From JAEZDR01 sp039811185 (lineage in GTDB: Bacteria > Bacteroidota > Bacteroidia > Chitinophagales > Chitinophagaceae): a DNA stretch of 64,000 bases. Numbering within the stretch: position 1 is the stretch's first letter; every line of letters starts with the position of its first letter. The position numbers and the translations under genes are program-made. The notes beneath the pieces are model-generated. The model did not search any database. It had not been told where the DNA came from and saw nothing but the letters and a program-made list of their open reading frames with translations. Below, piece after piece: positions 61,040 to 64,000 of the stretch. The stretch is from assembly GCA_039811185.1 (NCBI GenBank), contig JBDHYF010000007.1:1-64000 (forward strand), in the 5' to 3' direction.

Positions 61040-62467
61040 ATGAATCATGAAGCAATATCTGTTTTCGATATGTTTAAAATTGGAGTAGGCCCCTCCAGTT
61101 CGCACACGCTTGGACCCTGGAAAGCGGCTCTTCAATTTCTGCAATCGATGGAAGCGAGATATGGGCTGGACAATGTGGCCTCGGTGCAAGTGTTGCTGTA
61201 CGGCTCGCTTGCAAAAACCGGAAAAGGCCATGGAACCGACATTGCCGTGATACTCGGACTTTGCGGAGAAGACCCGGTGACTATTGATGTAAATTCCATC
61301 AACGAAAAAATTTCCACCATCGAAACCTATCAAAAACTTTTGTTAGGCTTTAAAAAGAATATCTCATTTCATCCGAAAAATGATGTTGTTTTTTTGATGG
61401 AAGAAACCTTACCGTTTCATCCGAACGGGTTAAGTTTTCTGGCAACGATTAACGATGGAAACAACATTAGTGAAACCTATTATTCTATTGGTGGCGGCTT
61501 TGTGGTGAAAGAAGGCGAAACTCAGGATAATGAAAGCAGTGTGCATTTGCCGTTTCCTGTTAGTACCGCCGACGATTTGTCGCACTGGTGCATGAAAACG
61601 GGTTTAAGTATTCACGAAGTGGTAATGGAGAATGAGCATTCGTGGCGGCCGGAAGCGGAAACAAAAGCCGGCGTGCTGCGCATTTGGGCTACCATGCGCG
61701 ATTGTATTTTCCGCGGATGCCACACCGGAGGAGAACTCCCCGGCGGACTAAAAGTTAGACGAAGGGCTTTCGATTTAAATAAAAAACTTCTTTCGGGTAA
61801 AACCTATTCCGGCTACGACGAATGGGTGGCTGCCATTCAATCCGGCGGTAACGAGTTTCAATACATATTAGATTGGGTAAGTTGTTTTGCACTGGCCGTT
61901 AACGAAGAGAACGCCGCATTTGGCCGGGTGGTAACAGCGCCCACCAATGGCGCTGCCGGCGTAATACCCGCCGTGTTAATGTACTATATTGTTTTCGCCG
62001 GCGGCACTACCAACGATCAGATTGTTTCCTTCTTGCTTACAGCCTCCGAAATAGGCAGCATATTTAAAAAAGGCGCCACCATTTCCGCAGCTATGGGAGG
62101 ATGCCAGGCCGAAATCGGTGTATCGTCTTCAATGGCTGCTGCTGCGCTTACCGAAGCTTTGGGCGGCAGTCAGCGGCAGGCATGTATGGCAGCGGAAATT
62201 GCCATGGAACACCATCTAGGCATGACGTGCGACCCGATTGGCGGACTCGTTCAAATTCCGTGCATCGAAAGAAATACGATGGGCGCTATTAAAGCCATCA
62301 CAGCAGCCCAGCTGGCTATCAGAAGCGCGCCGGATTATGCAAAAGTGTCGCTCGACAAAGTGGTAAAAACGATGTGGAATACAGCGCTGGACATGAATAC
62401 AAAATATAAAGAAACGGCTGAAGGCGGCCTTGCAGTGCAAATTCCCCTAAGCCTCAGTGAATGCTGA
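61040..62467 (+). CDS. sdaA: L-serine ammonia-lyase, iron-sulfur type, single chain
   Basis: This enzyme deaminates L-serine to pyruvate and ammonia using a 4Fe-4S cluster. The 475-residue protein joins the beta domain (FKIGVGPSSSHTLGPWKA) and the alpha domain in one chain. The alpha part shows TAPTNGAAGVIPAVL, GGCQAEIGVSSSMAAAALTE and CDPIGGLVQIPCIERN, which include the cluster cysteines. Confidence 0.95.
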   Translation: MNHEAISVFDMFKIGVGPSSSHTLGPWKAALQFLQSMEARYGLDNVASVQVLLYGSLAKTGKGHGTDIAVILGLCGEDPVTIDVNSINEKISTIETYQKLLLGFKKNISFHPKNDVVFLMEETLPFHPNGLSFLATINDGNNISETYYSIGGGFVVKEGETQDNESSVHLPFPVSTADDLSHWCMKTGLSIHEVVMENEHSWRPEAETKAGVLRIWATMRDCIFRGCHTGGELPGGLKVRRRAFDLNKKLLSGKTYSGYDEWVAAIQSGGNEFQYILDWVSCFALAVNEENAAFGRVVTAPTNGAAGVIPAVLMYYIVFAGGTTNDQIVSFLLTASEIGSIFKKGATISAAMGGCQAEIGVSSSMAAAALTEALGGSQRQACMAAEIAMEHHLGMTCDPIGGLVQIPCIERNTMGAIKAITAAQLAIRSAPDYAKVSLDKVVKTMWNTALDMNTKYKETAEGGLAVQIPLSLSEC

Positions 62468-62516
62468 TGCGCCAATATCACTTTTCTGAATCAGATTTTT
62501 TCATGCGTTCTTCTGC

Positions 62517-62524
62517 TACATTTG
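62517..62524 (+). promoter_or_regulatory. -7 element of the YgjV-type gene
   Basis: TACATTTG lies 18 nt before the ATG. Confidence 0.5.
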
Positions 62525-62542
62525 CGGCCTTAAATTTCCGTT

Positions 62543-63169
62543 ATGGTTCAGTACATCGGCTATCTGGCATCGCTGCTGCTCGGCATTTCGCTGATGATGC
62601 GCAACGATTTGAAGTTCCGCTGGTTTAACACACTTGGTTGTTTCGTGTTCACGATATATGGTATTGCCCTGAATGCGTTTCCGGTTACGCTGGCCAACGG
62701 CGCACTCTTCTTCATTAATCTTTACTATCTAATCAAAATTTATAAAACAAAGGAGGATTTTGAAATTGTAACTTTTTCTACAAGGAACCAGCTGATTCGA
62801 AAATTTCTCGATTATTACAAAACAGATCTTGCGCTTTACTTTCCGAAATATCAACTCAACGATGCGAATAATATCAGCTTCTTTGTATTGCGTGATATGG
62901 CCATTGCCAATGTTTTTGTTGCCGATTTGGATGCCGACGGAAATGCGTGGGTTAAGATCAATTATACGGTGCCGAAATACCGCGATTTTCAGATAGGTAA
63001 GTACATTTTTGAAAACGATAAAAAGTTCCTGATCGAACGAGGAGTGAAGCGGGTAGTTTACAGCGAGGTGTTTAAGCCGTCGCATCTGGAGTTTTTAAAA
63101 ACGCTGGGCTTTGAAGAAACAGTGGTAAAAGGAAACAGTTATATAGCAAAGCGGATAGCGGAAAATTAA
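62543..63169 (+). CDS. YgjV-like membrane protein with C-terminal acyltransferase-like domain
   Basis: This 208-residue protein has three helices in the first ~75 residues, resembling YgjV-type inner-membrane proteins (IGYLASLLLGISLMMRND). The remaining ~130 residues are soluble and read like a GNAT-type fold (VFVADLDADGNAWVKINY, then ERGVKRVVYSEV and LKTLGFEETVVKG), but the acetyl-CoA loop is not clear. The function is unknown. The DUF3592-like gene follows after 5 bp. Confidence 0.6.
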   Translation: MVQYIGYLASLLLGISLMMRNDLKFRWFNTLGCFVFTIYGIALNAFPVTLANGALFFINLYYLIKIYKTKEDFEIVTFSTRNQLIRKFLDYYKTDLALYFPKYQLNDANNISFFVLRDMAIANVFVADLDADGNAWVKINYTVPKYRDFQIGKYIFENDKKFLIERGVKRVVYSEVFKPSHLEFLKTLGFEETVVKGNSYIAKRIAEN

Positions 63170-63174
63170 AAATT

Positions 63175-63552
63175 ATGGCGAAGTTTCTTATTGCGTTTTA
63201 TTTGTTCACCTTCTCGGTTTATGTATGGTTTTCACGGGTGCCGGACTGGTTTGAAAGTGAAACCATCGCGGCAGACTTAAAAACTTTTGGCGACGAAAAT
63301 TTTGCGGAATACACGGTAAAAAAGCGAGTGTACAATCTGCCGGTTAAAGGAAAAGCCGCGGGTAGTAAAGTAGACGTTATTTACAATCCTACCAAGCCCG
63401 GTGAAGCAAAAATTTACAGCATTTTCGGTTATTGGATCGACTGGAAGGAGGTTCTGATTTCGCTGGGAATACTGTTTGTGGGGCACTACGCTGCACAATC
63501 AATCGTTGCTAACCCATCGAAGCAGGACGAATCTCCGGCGGAGGAGGCATAA
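63175..63552 (+). CDS. DUF3592-like membrane protein
   Basis: This 125-residue protein has an N-terminal helix (~4-20) and a second one (~92-110). Between them is a beta domain with VDVIYNPTKPGEAKIYS, the phrase typical of DUF3592 proteins. No role is known. It is cotranscribed with the YgjV-type gene. Confidence 0.55.
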   Translation: MAKFLIAFYLFTFSVYVWFSRVPDWFESETIAADLKTFGDENFAEYTVKKRVYNLPVKGKAAGSKVDVIYNPTKPGEAKIYSIFGYWIDWKEVLISLGILFVGHYAAQSIVANPSKQDESPAEEA

Positions 63553-63574
63553 AAAAATCCGGACGAGCCGGATT
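63551..63574 (-). terminator. Terminator of the DUF3276 gene
   Basis: On the minus strand AATCCGG-CTCGT-CCGGATT is followed by a run of T's. It lies about 20 bp past the stop of the minus-strand gene. Confidence 0.75.
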
Positions 63575-63592
63575 GATATGAACAATAAGAAA

Positions 63593-63964
63593 TTACCATT
63601 TGTCCATCTCCTCACGGGCACCGGGCTCAGCAAGTATATTCACATTCACCTCGGTTTCTGATCCTTCCTCTGAATAGTCGTGATTGAATGCGTCAAAATC
63701 AAAGTCAGGCATCAAATCAGTTTTTACAAAATCGATTGATTCATTCAGCGCTTTAATGAACTTATTGAAATCTTCTTTATACAAAAAAATCTTGTGTCTG
63801 TCGTATCCGTTGTCGTCGAAGCGTTTGCGGCTTTCAGTAATCGTTAGATAATAATCGTTTCCACGGGTAGCACGTACATCAAAAAAATACGTTCTTCTCT
63901 TTCCGGCTTTGAGGCGTTTGCTGTAAACACTCTCCATTTTCTTTTCGTTGTTTTCGTACGACAC
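63593..63964 (-). CDS. DUF3276 PUR-alpha-like nucleic acid-binding protein
   Basis: This 123-residue protein is of the DUF3276 family, whose fold is that of PUR-alpha single-strand DNA/RNA-binding domains. The conserved part is SVYSKRLKAGKRRTYFFDVR, then DYYLTITESRKRF and KIFLYKEDFNKF; the tail is acidic. The frame starts with a GTG giving a V/M-SYEN opening seen in homologues, while an internal ATG nine codons on is an alternative. Confidence 0.82.
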   Translation of the reverse strand: MSYENNEKKMESVYSKRLKAGKRRTYFFDVRATRGNDYYLTITESRKRFDDNGYDRHKIFLYKEDFNKFIKALNESIDFVKTDLMPDFDFDAFNHDYSEEGSETEVNVNILAEPGAREEMDKW

Positions 63965-64000
63965 TATGTTAAGGTTTTGGTTAAAAATTTCCTTCAGGCA

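Noticed and set aside
1..64000. CRISPR array, tRNA or rRNA genes
   Set aside because: No regularly spaced short repeats and no tRNA-like or rRNA-like sequence were noticed; the repeats present are long and belong to the Rhs island.

Overview
The window is a stretch of a Bacteroidetes chromosome, most likely from the Chitinophagaceae/Sphingobacteriia side. The case rests on protein families typical of that phylum (DUF1599 next to a BT_3928-type DoxX protein, DUF3276 PUR-like protein, DUF2027-Smr protein, DUF3109 protein, single-chain serine dehydratase) and on the Bacteroidetes -7 promoter element TAnnTTTG in front of many genes. No rRNA, tRNA or CRISPR array was recognised.

Region 1 (1-29.8 kb) is ordinary chromosome: DoxX protein, LtaS/OpgB-like sulfatase-fold enzyme, PAP2 phosphatase, kdsA-HupE-M1 peptidase run, ABC-F ATPase, polA, a polysaccharide deacetylase-lutB-DUF3109 operon, deoxynucleoside kinase, folK, sppA, polyprenyl synthetase, amino acid permease, Smr protein, NdpA-like protein, MscS, then a NUDIX-CorA-dapF-nucleoside phosphorylase run, and tex.

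Region 2 (about 30.0-40.7 kb) is an accessory island, visibly more AT-rich. It holds four orphan Rhs tips (A-D). Each consists of the same ~80-residue Rhs core, one of two linker types, a different C-terminal toxin domain, and a small envelope protein that is probably its immunity partner. The toxin domains are a GYSLG lipase (A, frameshifted), an unrecognised GDNR domain (B), a JAB-like metalloprotease (C) and an LDMRH domain (D). No full-length rhs gene is present. Near-identical flanks separate the units; they carry a terminator hairpin, a broken XRE regulator on the minus strand and a leader repeat. Decayed toxin/immunity remnants lie at 39.2-39.9 kb. The most striking point is that tip A has been separated from its leader by a 1,499-bp insertion placed exactly at G|TT. 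The insertion carries a secreted Cys-rich phospholipase-A2-like protein and a small membrane protein. Its last ~200 bp form a long imperfect inverted repeat whose outer arm is complementary to the insertion's own first bases, which is the architecture of an integron gene cassette with its attC site.

Region 3 (41.0-64 kb) is chromosomal again. It has a five-gene signalling operon on the minus strand (histidine kinase, large hybrid kinase, CheY-like receiver, CheR, CheB) with no chemoreceptor or CheA/CheW, followed by ruvX, a phosphoesterase, a TolB-like propeller protein, a TPR lipoprotein, rpe/folP convergent, DUF1599-BT_3928, rnz, ftsK, an RlmK-like methyltransferase with a class I aminotransferase, sdaA, a YgjV-type membrane protein, a DUF3592-like protein and a DUF3276 protein.

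Several genes have TAnnTTTG only 4-5 nt before the start codon, which predicts leaderless or nearly leaderless mRNAs.
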